The notes beneath the pieces are model-generated. The model saw only the letters and a program-made list of their open reading frames with translations. It was not told the origin of the DNA and ran no database searches. Shown piece by piece: positions 42,660 to 51,452 of a stretch of DNA of 54,332 bases. Numbering within the stretch: position 1 is the first letter of the stretch; each line of letters opens with the position of its first letter. The DNA lies in assembly GCA_016934575.1 (NCBI GenBank), contig JAFGSN010000187.1:1-54332 (forward strand), read 5' to 3'. The DNA comes from Vicinamibacteria bacterium (lineage in GTDB: Bacteria > Acidobacteriota > Vicinamibacteria > Fen-336). Position numbers and translations under genes: made by a program.

Positions 42660-43190
42660 TCAGGCGCTCCTAACCAAGCGCGCCAGGACTCGACGCACGG
42701 AATCGAAGGCGACGTCGCTCATGTCGATCTCCCGCGGAAGAACAAAGTCGTAATCGGAAATGTCGTCAGCGGCGCGGATCAGGGACGGATCGTGAACGCC
42801 GCAGGTGTAGTAGACGTCGAGTGTGTTGTAACGCAGACCGCCGTAATCGTAGGTATTGAATTCGGAGCAGAAGTACTTCGAATCAACGATCTCCAGGTTG
42901 AGCTCCTCACGCAGCTCGCGATGCAACGCCTCCTCGGCCGTCTCCCCCGGTTCGACGAATCCCCCGGGAACGTCGAGTTTGCCGCGTTGAGGATCGATCG
43001 CTCTTCGCGTGAGAAGCACCCGATCGTCGTCGCCCCGAATGATCGCGGCCACGGCGGCGGCGACATCCAGATAAAAGATGAACCGGCAGCTCGCGCAACT
43101 GAAACGGGAACCGGCTCCCGACTCCAGCCCCGCGGCGCCGCATCGGGGACAGAAGCGAAAAACGAGGGCGGGCTGAGCGTCGGCGCTCAT
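42660..43190 (-). CDS. Nudix hydrolase with N-terminal zinc ribbon
   Basis: 176 residues. Two CxxC pairs (CPRCG at about 14-18, CASC at about 32-35) form a zinc ribbon as in NADH pyrophosphatases. The Nudix box is complete: GGFVEPGETAEEALHRELRE followed by EL, supplying the Mg-binding glutamates. The NudC-specific SQPWPFP motif is not present, so NAD(H) specificity cannot be claimed; the substrate is probably a nucleoside-diphosphate derivative. ATG overlaps the stop of the 47-residue peptide gene (TGATG), making translational coupling likely. Confidence 0.9.
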   Translation of the reverse strand: MSADAQPALVFRFCPRCGAAGLESGAGSRFSCASCRFIFYLDVAAAVAAIIRGDDDRVLLTRRAIDPQRGKLDVPGGFVEPGETAEEALHRELREELNLEIVDSKYFCSEFNTYDYGGLRYNTLDVYYTCGVHDPSLIRAADDISDYDFVLPREIDMSDVAFDSVRRVLARLVRSA

Positions 43191-43333
43191 CAGAAATCGA
43201 GACGCGTCTCGGCCGTCACGCCGCGTTCGATGCTATCGCCATGCGTCGCTTCAGTCTCCAACCGCTCCAGATCGTGCTCGCATGCGAACGAAAGCGGCAT
43301 GGCGAACGGCACGATGGCAAGGATCCATCGCAT
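43190..43333 (-). CDS. Small secreted peptide/lipoprotein-like, 47 residues (not in ORF track)
   Basis: ATG 43333 follows AAGGAGG at ideal spacing, the strongest ribosome site in this operon. The product begins MRWILAIVPFAMPLSFACEH, a short signal peptide ending at a Cys (weak lipobox SFAC), then an acidic mature part of about 29 residues (LERLETEATHGDSIERGVTA). Its stop overlaps the Nudix start by one base. It is the first gene of the run Nudix - two envelope-type proteins, in line with an envelope role. No homolog recognised. Confidence 0.65.
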   Translation of the reverse strand: MRWILAIVPFAMPLSFACEHDLERLETEATHGDSIERGVTAETRLDF

Positions 43334-43397
43334 TCACGTCCTCCTTCCGGCGTGACTCAATGAGATCGACCCTCCCGGACTCGCACGCCCTTATGGA

Positions 43398-43425
43398 TTG
43401 ACACGGTCTCACGCTCCTGTATAGC
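43398..43425 (+). promoter_or_regulatory. Sigma70-like promoter motif pointing into the 3' side of the AAA gene
   Basis: TTGACA, 16 bases, TATAGC on the plus strand, in the gap between the small-peptide gene and the AAA ATPase. All neighbouring genes are on the minus strand, so a transcript from here would be antisense to the AAA gene. Chance occurrence is possible. Confidence 0.25.
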
Positions 43426-43509
43426 CTAATCTAATCCAGCCATTGTCGGCATCGGCCCTTTGATGGGAGGCTAGCGGAACCTTCAGCGTGACGAAGGAGT
43501 GAACGCCGC

Positions 43510-44619
43510 CTAACCCGCCGCGGCGTCGTTCTGCGCTCGAAACGCGGCGAGCGCCCGATCGACTTCGGCGACGTCGATCACGATCTTGCCGTCTTCGGCG
43601 GCCGTCCCCCGGGGATCGTACTCGAACGGGCGAATCACGCGCCGAAAGATCTCCTTGAGAGCGCGCGCGCCCAGTCGCGGCTGTCGCGACGCTTCTCGGG
43701 CGATTCTGCGGCAGGCGTCGGGAGTGAGCTGGAGCCGAATGCCCAGACGGGCGAAATAGGTCTGCGACTGTCGTAATGCCGACTCCTGCCCTTGCGTGAA
43801 GATCCTCAACAGATCCTCCTCGCCCAGAGCGTCGAGAAGCACGACGGCATCGAAGCGCGACAGAAACTGCGGGCTCACGCCGTACTCGAAGAGGTCTTCG
43901 CTCTTCAGCCATTCGCGCAACGAGAACTGAAGCTCGTTGCGAACGCGGCCGTCCTCCACGACCGTCACCGGTTTCAAGGCGCCCCGGTCCCTCCCCGCGG
44001 TGACGCGATGATAAACGGCGTCATGGAGGCCCTCGAACGCCCCCACACAGACGAACAAGATGCTCCGCGAATCGATCTGAACCGTCGCACCGTCCGCCCA
44101 GTCCGGAAGTCGCAGCGGCACGGCCTCGTTCTCGATCAGGGTGAGCAACGCCTCCTGCGCCCGAATTCCGGAGACGTTCGGCTGCCCGCCGACCACCGTC
44201 CGGATCTTATCGACCTCGTCCACGAACACCAGGCCGTGGCTGGCTTGCTCAATCAGCAGCTCGACGGAGGCGCCGGAGCCGAGCCGCCTGCGAGCGCGTT
44301 CGATCAATCGCAGCAACAGACCCTCTCCGGCATGGCCGCGCTCGGCCTCCTCTCCCAGCACGTTGGCGTGAATGCGTATCACGTTCGAGCTCACGGCCAG
44401 GCTCGGATCGGCGGCCAGCATCTCTTCGACGGCATGCAGCAGCGTCGTCTTGCCCGTGCCCGAGGGCCCGATCATCAAGACGTTGCCGACGCGCAGGCCC
44501 GTCAGCTTCTTCGCGATCGCGACCGCGATCTCCTGAATCGCCTCCCGCTGGCCGATCACGCGCTGCTCAAGCTGTTGCGCGATCTGAATCGGAGTCGGCG
44601 TTCCCGACGTGATGGTCAC
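43510..44619 (-). CDS. ClpX-like AAA+ ATPase without zinc finger, GYVG or IGF loops
   Basis: 369 residues. Walker A GPSGTGKTT (51-59), Walker B VFVDEVDKI (131-139), SILFVCVGAFEGL, FLSRFDAVVLLDAL (Arg finger region) and sensor-2 GARALKEIFRRVI follow ClpX/HslU order. It differs in three ways: no N-terminal Cys4 zinc domain; the pore-1 loop GYVG reads GHAG (95-98), losing the substrate-gripping aromatic; and the ClpP-docking IGF region reads GRDRGALKPVTVVEDGR. So it is probably a remodelling ATPase, not a ClpP partner. GTG 44619 starts 4 bases after the rph stop with AGGA upstream, forming one operon. The track's longer N-terminus overlaps rph and is out of family. Confidence 0.85.
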   Translation of the reverse strand: MTITSGTPTPIQIAQQLEQRVIGQREAIQEIAVAIAKKLTGLRVGNVLMIGPSGTGKTTLLHAVEEMLAADPSLAVSSNVIRIHANVLGEEAERGHAGEGLLLRLIERARRRLGSGASVELLIEQASHGLVFVDEVDKIRTVVGGQPNVSGIRAQEALLTLIENEAVPLRLPDWADGATVQIDSRSILFVCVGAFEGLHDAVYHRVTAGRDRGALKPVTVVEDGRVRNELQFSLREWLKSEDLFEYGVSPQFLSRFDAVVLLDALGEEDLLRIFTQGQESALRQSQTYFARLGIRLQLTPDACRRIAREASRQPRLGARALKEIFRRVIRPFEYDPRGTAAEDGKIVIDVAEVDRALAAFRAQNDAAAG

Positions 44620-44623
44620 TTTT

Positions 44624-45442
44624 CTATCCTGCAGGCCGGGCGGGACCCTTGAGAGGAACCTCGCCCAGCGCTTGACGTTGAATCGCGATGAGCTCGGAGA
44701 TGCCGCGCTCGGCCGTCGCCAAAAGCGCATGCAGGTCGGTCGTATCGAACGGACGCCCCTCGGCCGTGCCCTGAATCTCGACGAAACGGCCGCCGCCAGT
44801 CTTCACGATGTTCATGTCGACCTCGGCGCTCGCGTCCTCCCGATAAGTGAGATCGAGCAAGACGTTGTCGCCGATCTTGCCCACCGAGGTCGCCGCGACA
44901 AAATCAAGCAACGGCGGCTGAACGACGAGTTTCTGTTTCTCCAGCCGCTTGAGCGCCTCGGCCAAAGCCACGAAGGCTCCCGTGATCGAAGCCGTCCGCG
45001 TGCCGCCGTCCGCCTGAATGACGTCGCAGTCCACCCACAGCGTGCGTTCCCCCAACGCCTTGAGGTCCACCACCGCCCGTAGCGCGCGGCCGATCAGCCG
45101 CTGGATCTCGCAGGTCCGCCCTGAAGCGCGGCCGCGGGTGGCTTCGCGTTGCGTCCTGTCGCTCGTGGCGCGCGGGAGCATTCCATACTCGCTGGTGATC
45201 CAGCCCTCGGCCTTTCCCTTGAGAAAGCGCGGGACGCGCTCCTCGACGCTGACCGTGCAAATGACTTTCGTCTCGCCCACCTCGATCAGCGCCGACCCTT
45301 CCGCATGCTTGCTGAATCCGGGAGTGATGACAACCGGCCGCAACGCGTCCGCCCTCCGACCGTCCTCGCGCTCGCCCGGAGCGCGATCACGAAGCAGGGT
45401 CGAATCGATGCGAGTCTTGAAATCGCCGATATGAAAGCTCAT
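44624..45442 (-). CDS. rph: Ribonuclease PH
   Basis: Phosphorolytic 3'-5' exoribonuclease that trims tRNA 3' ends. Motifs: [36 protein letters not shown], the ring-fold [40 protein letters not shown] with catalytic aspartates, and [15 protein letters not shown]. The first 30 residues ([19 protein letters not shown]) are an extension relative to the usual start at the 'R.D.LRP' motif; ATG 45442 overlaps the slt stop by ATGA, so I keep it. C-terminus is a short Pro/Ala tail. Confidence 0.95.
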   Translation of the reverse strand: MSFHIGDFKTRIDSTLLRDRAPGEREDGRRADALRPVVITPGFSKHAEGSALIEVGETKVICTVSVEERVPRFLKGKAEGWITSEYGMLPRATSDRTQREATRGRASGRTCEIQRLIGRALRAVVDLKALGERTLWVDCDVIQADGGTRTASITGAFVALAEALKRLEKQKLVVQPPLLDFVAATSVGKIGDNVLLDLTYREDASAEVDMNIVKTGGGRFVEIQGTAEGRPFDTTDLHALLATAERGISELIAIQRQALGEVPLKGPARPAG

Positions 45443-47652
45443 GGCTGCGTGTTTCTCGCGGAATGGACATGGCCCGGTGTTCCGAGCGCATAGATCCGCC
45501 GATAGTGAGCCTGGTTGGCCAGGACCGTGGCAACATAATGCCGGGTTTCGGAAAAGGGGATGTTCTCGATGAACATCTCCGCGGGCATGTCGGGCTGAGA
45601 CGAAGTCCACTGAGTCACGCGGTGAGGTCCGGCGTTGTATGCCGCCAGGGCGCGTTCGATCCGTCCTCCGAAAGAGTCGATCATTTCGCGCAGGTAGTGT
45701 AGCCCGAAGTCGAGGCTCACGGCAGGATCGTGAAGAGCCTGGCGGCTGAAAGGCGTTCCCAACTCACGAGCGATCTGCCGCCCCGTGGCGGGCATGATCT
45801 GCATCAGTCCGCGCGCTCCGGCGGGGCTTAAGGCGGCGGCCTGGAACGTGGACTCCTGACAGATCAACGCCGCGATCAACGCGGGATCGATGTTTTCTCT
45901 CACGGCCTTGGAAACGATCATCTCCTCGAATTCCAGCGGGTAGAGAATACGCCAGACCGGCTCGGGAAGCAGATCGCCGGCCTCGCCGATCCATTCGGGA
46001 TAGGCGCGTTTCATGGAGACGATCGCGGGACGCAACCGTTCCGAGCGCCGCTCCAGCCAACCGATCGTGGCTTGCACGCCGGGCGTCAAAGGCAGGCTCT
46101 TCAGCTCGCCAATCGCTTCAGCGTGCCGATTGATCAGAACGAGCTGCCGTACGCGAGCGCGGCTGGGCTCCGGAATGTCCGCGGCGGCGTCCTCGGCCAT
46201 GGGCCGAACGAACGCGGGCGGCGCGGGGCTCTTCGTCGGCGGCGCGGGAAGCTCGCCCAACGCCTCGCGCGCCTTCATTCCGTGATATGCGTGCTTGAAA
46301 CGACGTACGGTCTCGGCGAACAGATCGCGAGCCCGGTCCGTCTGTCCGGTCGCGATGCGCGCACGACCGGCCCAGTAGAGAAACCCCGCGGTCTCCCGCT
46401 CCGACGGCCAGACACGCGCCGCGCGCTCGAATGACTGGGCCGCGGCATCGTATCGCCCGTGACGGAAATCCGCCCAAGCGACGTGCCAGGATGCTCGCCG
46501 AGCGTCGCGCGATTCAGTGTCCGCCGCCAGCAGTTGGCGAAAGAACGGCACGGCATCGTCCGCGCGTCCCTGGGCGAGATGGTTGGAGGCGAGTCGTATC
46601 AGGGCCGCCCCGGCCCATGGGCTGCCCGGACAGCATCGCGCCACGGCCTCGTACCCGGCGAGACGATTGTCCTTTGTGGGAGCGCGGCGCGCGCGATGGT
46701 AGAGCGCTTCCGCTTCATAAGGCGAGCCCGTGGGGACCGACGCGAGCTGCGCCAGACCCGCGCGACGGCGCCCCAGAGCCAGAAGCGTCCGGCCCAGTCG
46801 AACGGCAATGAGATCGTCCTCGACCGTGCCCGAGCGCGGCTTTTGAAGCGCGCCCAAAAGGGATTCGGCCTCTCGATACAGTTTCGCGTCAAAGAGCGCG
46901 AGAGCCCTCTGGAGATTCCGCCGCCGCTGTTCAATCGGAGTGAGGGGCGGCAGATACCGCGCCAGAGATCGCATGAGATCGGCCGCCTGGACACGCTCCG
47001 GCGCGGCCGGGTGTTCGCGATCAAGACGATCGAGGCACGACGCCGCTTCCTGCGAATTCTTCTGATCATTGCGAACGCGCGCCAGAATCAGCAATACCCT
47101 TGCCGTCCGTTCGGGACAGGCGGCCAGCGCCTGCATCGACGCATCGGCCGCCTCGCTGAGCCGTCCAATATCGGCCAGAACCGACGCGCCTTCGATCAAC
47201 GCCGGACAGATCAGCGGGCTTCCTGTCTGCGCCTTGGCGGCGGCAAGAAACAGCTTTCCCGCATCCGGCTTGTCGCCGGCGTCGCGATAGGCGCGCGCCA
47301 GCGCGAGCAACGCATGATCGGACAGCGCCGTCAAGCGTACGTCGGGGTGCCCGAGCAGCGTCGCCGCCCGCGCCACGCGACGTGATTCGATCAGCGATAG
47401 TCCCGCGGCGATGCGCGCCAGACCCGCGACGAGCGTGCCCGGATGCGCCGACCATACTCGCTCAAGGGCGGCGATGCGCGCGTCGGGACCGCCGAACGCG
47501 GTCATGACAAGCGCGTCCCGCAGCGACTCCTCGCCGTGCGTCTCGAATCCAGGCTCGTACCAGTAGCCGTGACGTTGCTCCGCCGCGGCAGGCGGCGCGG
47601 CGGCAAGGCCGAGCATAAGGCTCGCAAGAATGTGAGCGCCGAGCACGAACAT
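45439..47652 (-). CDS. Soluble lytic murein transglycosylase with superhelical TPR-like region
   Basis: 737 residues. Signal peptide 1-24 ([17 protein letters not shown]). Residues 30-560 are repeated helical pairs, the U-shaped superhelix of Slt70-type enzymes (examples: [40 protein letters not shown]). The SLT catalytic domain at about 575-700 has Glu600 in [36 protein letters not shown] and [12 protein letters not shown]. It cleaves peptidoglycan glycosidic bonds to 1,6-anhydro products in the periplasm. Confirms a Gram-negative envelope. Overlaps rph by ATGA and follows the GAF gene by 20 bp. Confidence 0.95.
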   Translation of the reverse strand: MFVLGAHILASLMLGLAAAPPAAAEQRHGYWYEPGFETHGEESLRDALVMTAFGGPDARIAALERVWSAHPGTLVAGLARIAAGLSLIESRRVARAATLLGHPDVRLTALSDHALLALARAYRDAGDKPDAGKLFLAAAKAQTGSPLICPALIEGASVLADIGRLSEAADASMQALAACPERTARVLLILARVRNDQKNSQEAASCLDRLDREHPAAPERVQAADLMRSLARYLPPLTPIEQRRRNLQRALALFDAKLYREAESLLGALQKPRSGTVEDDLIAVRLGRTLLALGRRRAGLAQLASVPTGSPYEAEALYHRARRAPTKDNRLAGYEAVARCCPGSPWAGAALIRLASNHLAQGRADDAVPFFRQLLAADTESRDARRASWHVAWADFRHGRYDAAAQSFERAARVWPSERETAGFLYWAGRARIATGQTDRARDLFAETVRRFKHAYHGMKAREALGELPAPPTKSPAPPAFVRPMAEDAAADIPEPSRARVRQLVLINRHAEAIGELKSLPLTPGVQATIGWLERRSERLRPAIVSMKRAYPEWIGEAGDLLPEPVWRILYPLEFEEMIVSKAVRENIDPALIAALICQESTFQAAALSPAGARGLMQIMPATGRQIARELGTPFSRQALHDPAVSLDFGLHYLREMIDSFGGRIERALAAYNAGPHRVTQWTSSQPDMPAEMFIENIPFSETRHYVATVLANQAHYRRIYALGTPGHVHSARNTQP

Positions 47653-47672
47653 GATCTTGAATCAAGAAAGCG

Positions 47673-48902
47673 CTACATCGGACCAAGCGCGGAAGGATCC
47701 CCTCCGGCGAGAATACGCACGAGCTCGTCGACGAAGTAGTTGGTGCTCTCGCGGATCTGGGCGGGAACGCGATCGAGATACATCTGCCGCCCCCGTTCAA
47801 TATCCTCCTTCAAACGCTCGTAGACGTCGCGATTGCGCCGGCCTTCAGTCACCTTGGCCTCGTTGTACAGCTTGATCTCGCTCACGACGAGTCGCGCAAA
47901 GCGCTTGGCGTCTTCGTGAGCTTTCTGGTCATCGGGCGTCAGCGCCGGTCGAACCGGCGCTGGAGGAGGAGGAGGCGTTGCGGCTGGAATCGGCGTGTGC
48001 GCCGCGATGCCGGACATCTGCTGTTTGAGCGCCGCGGCGACGGGGCTACGGAACATTACCGTGGCCGCGCTCTCCTCGCTCGCCGGAGGCACGGGCGTGA
48101 ATCCGCCCGGCGACGGCGTCATGGGTCGTTCCTCGGCATGCGTCCGCATCGCGTGAGCGGGAGCGCCCGCGACCTTGGCCGCGCCGGCGGCCTTTGGAGC
48201 CAATGAGATCAGATCGATCACCTTGGCGGCGAAAAAAACCAGGATCTCGATCGCGCTCGTCTCGGCAACGGATATCTCCTCCTGCGTGGAGTCGCAATAG
48301 AGGATCGCGGCGATCTTGTCGCGCAAGATCAACGGCACGGCCAGGATGCCCTGCGGCGCGCCGCCGAGACGCGCGATCGCCTGCATCGTGCCGGGAGAAT
48401 GTGCGATGTGTCCGCTCAGAGCCTGTCGTGAGCTCAAAACGATGCGGAAGACGGTGTCGGCGCCGAGCGGAATGTTGATCTGCTTGACCAGGTCGGGCGG
48501 ATCGATGCCTCGAGCGTACCAGCCGATGGCGTTGTTGCCCTTGATGATGAACATCGCCGCCCGGTCGGCGTATTGGGAAACCTCGTTGACAAGGAAAATG
48601 AGGACTTCGGAAAGGCTTGTGCCTTTTTCCACGGCCACGATCGAAGCTTTGAGCCGATCGATCCCTGGACCGACCGGAGCAGGCGGTGGCTGCAGGGCCA
48701 ACGTCTCTGCAATCGCCGCGTCGATGGCGGACTCGTCGATCCGTTCGTCATATTTCGCGGCATTTTCCTGGAGAACATCCAGAGCGCTGACAAAATCCGC
48801 CTGTTGTCTGGCGATCTGTCGCTGTATCTCGACGACCCAGTTCGCCATCTGTTGATGAATCAGCGCCAAAGCTTTCGCTTTCAGCTCGTCCTGGAGGCTC
48901 AT
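47673..48902 (-). CDS. GAF-domain protein with conserved helical C-terminal module
   Basis: 409 residues. N-terminal coiled coil (1-70), GAF domain at about 80-230 (SLSEVLIFLVNEVSQYADRA, ILAVPLILRDKIAAILYCDS), a Pro/Ala/Thr linker (ATPPPPPAPVRPALTPDDQ), then a charged helical module KRFARLVVSEIKLYNEAKVT, followed by RRNRDVYERLKEDIERGRQM. I recall that last module recurring at the C-terminus of otherwise different sensor or zinc-ribbon proteins in Acidobacteriota and relatives (recollection, not a search). It is probably a cytoplasmic small-molecule or redox sensor whose output is unknown; it heads the slt-rph-AAA operon. Confidence 0.8.
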   Translation of the reverse strand: MSLQDELKAKALALIHQQMANWVVEIQRQIARQQADFVSALDVLQENAAKYDERIDESAIDAAIAETLALQPPPAPVGPGIDRLKASIVAVEKGTSLSEVLIFLVNEVSQYADRAAMFIIKGNNAIGWYARGIDPPDLVKQINIPLGADTVFRIVLSSRQALSGHIAHSPGTMQAIARLGGAPQGILAVPLILRDKIAAILYCDSTQEEISVAETSAIEILVFFAAKVIDLISLAPKAAGAAKVAGAPAHAMRTHAEERPMTPSPGGFTPVPPASEESAATVMFRSPVAAALKQQMSGIAAHTPIPAATPPPPPAPVRPALTPDDQKAHEDAKRFARLVVSEIKLYNEAKVTEGRRNRDVYERLKEDIERGRQMYLDRVPAQIRESTNYFVDELVRILAGGDPSALGPM

Positions 48903-49087
48903 GTCAACCTCGGCCTACCCTCGAAATCTCGGTGGCACCGGAATTTAGGCGTCAAAGGATTATCCGTCAGTTGAAGAGTCCTGTCAATGCTTCGCGCGTC
49001 TCCAAGCTTCTGGGCGGCGGCAGAAGACGGCGGAAATCGAGGTTTCCGTGCAGAATGCCATATCATGCTAACATTCCCATTATCAGA

Positions 49088-49441
49088 GGGGGCGTCACGG
49101 TTTCGACGGGAACGCCGTCCCCGAGGGAGGCAAGCCGAGCGTTCTACCGGCTCGTTGATACGGTGGAAAACCTTAACTGCCAACGATAACTTGGCTCTGG
49201 CTGCCTAAAATATAGGCAACCCGCTTCTCCGGTTCCCCGCCCACGGGCGTCGGAAGAAGCGTCATCAATGTGGGCTGGCCCATGAGCTCTCGGTCCGGGG
49301 GCTTCGGGCAAGATCAATCGGACTAGCCGCCGCCGGTTTCGTCCGATCTTCACGGCGACGGCGAATCAACAGGTCGGACTAAGCTTGTAGGCTCTCTCGC
49401 AGGCACGCTTCCGGACGCGGGTTCGACTCCCGCCGCCTCCA
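49088..49441 (+). ncRNA. ssrA: Transfer-messenger RNA
   Basis: One-piece tmRNA. 5' GGGGGCG pairs with 3' CGCCTCC (one G-U); the T arm is GCGGG-TTCGACT-CCCGC; the 5' D-like region is CACGGTTTCGACGGG. CCA is not encoded (A then GATC). The resume codon is GCC at 49179 and the tag reading frame encodes ANDNLALAA, stop TAA at 49206. With Clp/Lon proteases it tags stalled-ribosome products; RNase R, nearby, is its usual decay partner. It stands alone between oppositely oriented genes. Confidence 0.97.
49179..49208 (+). CDS. tmRNA proteolysis tag ORF
   Basis: GCC AAC GAT AAC TTG GCT CTG GCT GCC TAA, i.e. ANDNLALAA, ending in the LAA degron recognised by ClpXP-type proteases. Preceding CCTTAACT is the usual upstream context of the resume codon. 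Confidence 0.93.
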   Translation, partial: ANDNLALAA

Positions 49442-49453
49442 GATCAAGAAACA

Positions 49454-49470
49454 CGTCGCCGAAGGCGACG
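49454..49470 (+). terminator. Hairpin 12 bases after tmRNA
   Basis: CGTCGCC-GAA-GGCGACG, 7-bp stem with three-base loop. No T-run follows, but its position fits the end of the ssrA transcript or processing of its 3' extension. Confidence 0.4.
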
Positions 49471-49502
49471 CGCGTCTACGAGTCGGTCATCGACGGCCGG
49501 GA

Positions 49503-49949
49503 TCAACTCTTGCGTTTTGCGCCGCCCGTTGCATGTTGTGAGATGTAATCACGCACAAGCCTCTCGATGCGTTCTCGGTCCTTCATGCTAAGCCGCTCGA
49601 ACCGGACGCCGCAGCCGGGCGGCAAGCTGTGCACGGGATGCGCCTGGCGCGGATTCTGCCAGGCGACCACGGACCGCGCCTCGACCTCATTCTCGCTGCC
49701 GGGCAAACCGAAGCGACAGACGACGCGCCGCCCGAGCTCGGGCATCAGGTCCAGCGCGATGTAAGCGCCAAGCACGTTGATGTTGACGATGAAAGCCTCG
49801 GCCGTCGAGCCGTCCTCGAACTCCAAATGGCTGCGTCGCACGAACGGGATACGAAGCATGCCGCTCGAGCGGCGGTCGTTCGGCGGCTGCGTGCCCGCGC
49901 GCGGCGCTTCGGCCGCTCTTCGGGCCGGATCACGCTTGCTCGTGGCCAT
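49503..49949 (-). CDS. PilZ domain protein with degenerate c-di-GMP motifs
   Basis: 148 residues: a basic unstructured N-terminus of about 32 residues, then a PilZ barrel (RIPFVRRSHLEFEDGSTAEA, FIVNINVLGAYIAL, VVAWQNPRQAHPVHSLPPGC, GVRFERLSMKDRERIERLV). The canonical second motif [D/N]xSxxG reads NINVLG, lacking the Ser, and the RxxxR spacing is altered, so c-di-GMP binding is doubtful. It is downstream of pgi on the same strand (73 bp gap). PilZ domains without binding residues act as protein adaptors in some systems. Confidence 0.75.
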   Translation of the reverse strand: MATSKRDPARRAAEAPRAGTQPPNDRRSSGMLRIPFVRRSHLEFEDGSTAEAFIVNINVLGAYIALDLMPELGRRVVCRFGLPGSENEVEARSVVAWQNPRQAHPVHSLPPGCGVRFERLSMKDRERIERLVRDYISQHATGGAKRKS

Positions 49950-50022
49950 CTCGCTGCCCTCCGTTTCACATCCGCCGCGCGCGGTTTCGTGCGGGATGCA
50001 CGGTGACGCTGATCGACCTCCG

Positions 50023-51441
50023 TTACACGATCGCGCGCGGCAGCCGCGCGTCGCGTCGCAACTCGACCGCGCGCGCCTCGAACCCCGTTCGCCCCATGAG
50101 GGCGTAAGTGGCGATCTTGCCCGCCTCCACGCCCGGCTGGTCGAAAGCGTCGATGTCGTACAGCTCGCCGGCCAGAGCCGTCTGGAACTCGAAAAGATAG
50201 AAGAGCTGGCCGAGCACGTGCGCGGAGACGGCGGGCAAAATGTAAGAAAGATTGGGACGTCCCGCGGCCGTGAGAGCGGTCTCGGTGGCCTTGCGCTCGG
50301 CCAGGATCAGCTCGCCAAGCGTCCTTCCTCCGAGATATCCCGTCGAGGAGAGGTCGTCATGCAAACGCGGTATGCGAACGTCCCGTCGAAACGCGCGCAC
50401 CTCCAAGAACGTCACGACCTTGTCGTGCGGCCCTTCCATGTAGAGCTGGACCTGCGAGTGCTGGTCGGTCGCGCCCAGCGCGGCGACCGGCGTCTGTCCC
50501 GTCTCGACGAGACGGCCCCGGCGATCGACGCGCTTGCCGAGGCTCTCGGCCCAGAGCTGACAATACCAGCCGACGAGGTGAACCAGCGCATCGGAGTATG
50601 ACATCAGAACCTGGATGTTTCGCCGCCTCTTCGTCGCCAAGAGAAAGAGAACGACCGCGCCGATCACGCCGACGTTTTTCTCCGGAGGCGCGGACCAGCA
50701 ATGACGCCGCATCAAGCGCGCGCCCTCGATCAAGGCCGCGACGTCGACGCCGAGGAAAGCCGCCGGCAGGAGACCGACGGGCGACAGTACGGAAAATCGA
50801 CCGCCGACGTTCTCGGGAATCGGGAGCGTCGGAATCCCGAGTCGCCGCGCTATCGCCAGCAGATCGCCCTTGCACGGATCGGTGGTCGCGGCCCAGTGAC
50901 GGACGTGACGCGGACCCAGCGAGCGCTCCATCCATTCGAGCAGAACCAGCAGGTTGGCCATGGTTTCTGCCGTGCTGCCCGACTTGGTGATCGCATTGAC
51001 GGCGGTCCGCCGAGGCTCTAGCGAGGACAGAACCGCGGCGACGCCCTCGGGATCGATGTTGTCGAGAACCGCCAAGCGGCGCCGCGAGCAGAGCGCGGTC
51101 TCGATCGCCAGCGGTCCCAGCGCGGAGCCGCCGATGCCGTTGACGACGAGGACGTCCGCGAGACGCGCCAGCCGGCGTCCCTCGCGAACGCTGGCGCTCT
51201 GCAACCGACGGTCGTCGAGAATCTCATCGAAACCGTAGCGGCCGGCTTCGAGCGCGCGCCGCAGACGTCGCATTCCTCTATCCGCCGCGCGGCATCCGCG
51301 TCGGATCTCGACGGAGGTCAATCCGCTCCGTCCCACGCGCTCGGCCGTGCACCCGGTGTAATCGAGCAGAACTCGCGTCGACTGCGCTCGTGATGCGCGA
51401 CGCCTTCGCGGTCCGTCTCCCATCGCGGTTCTCTTCGACAT
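50023..51441 (-). CDS. pgi: Glucose-6-phosphate isomerase
   Basis: 472 residues, the shorter bacterial type. Interconverts glucose-6-phosphate and fructose-6-phosphate in glycolysis/gluconeogenesis. SIS-domain motifs: VVNGIGGSALGPLAIETAL, NAITKSGSTAETMANLLVLL, and PENVGGRFSVLSPVGLLPAA. The substrate-binding and signature-2 regions read GATDQHSQVQLYMEGPHDK and ELYDIDAFDQPGVEAGK. The first 40 residues are basic and poorly conserved; a start at ATG 51423 is also possible. The duplicated-motif small gene ends 11 bp upstream, likely same operon. Confidence 0.95.
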   Translation of the reverse strand: MSKRTAMGDGPRRRRASRAQSTRVLLDYTGCTAERVGRSGLTSVEIRRGCRAADRGMRRLRRALEAGRYGFDEILDDRRLQSASVREGRRLARLADVLVVNGIGGSALGPLAIETALCSRRRLAVLDNIDPEGVAAVLSSLEPRRTAVNAITKSGSTAETMANLLVLLEWMERSLGPRHVRHWAATTDPCKGDLLAIARRLGIPTLPIPENVGGRFSVLSPVGLLPAAFLGVDVAALIEGARLMRRHCWSAPPEKNVGVIGAVVLFLLATKRRRNIQVLMSYSDALVHLVGWYCQLWAESLGKRVDRRGRLVETGQTPVAALGATDQHSQVQLYMEGPHDKVVTFLEVRAFRRDVRIPRLHDDLSSTGYLGGRTLGELILAERKATETALTAAGRPNLSYILPAVSAHVLGQLFYLFEFQTALAGELYDIDAFDQPGVEAGKIATYALMGRTGFEARAVELRRDARLPRAIV

Positions 51442-51452
51442 CGCAAGCGCTC

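Noticed and set aside
43510-44619. Naming the AAA gene clpX
   Set aside because: Zinc domain, GYVG pore loop and IGF ClpP-docking loop are all absent.
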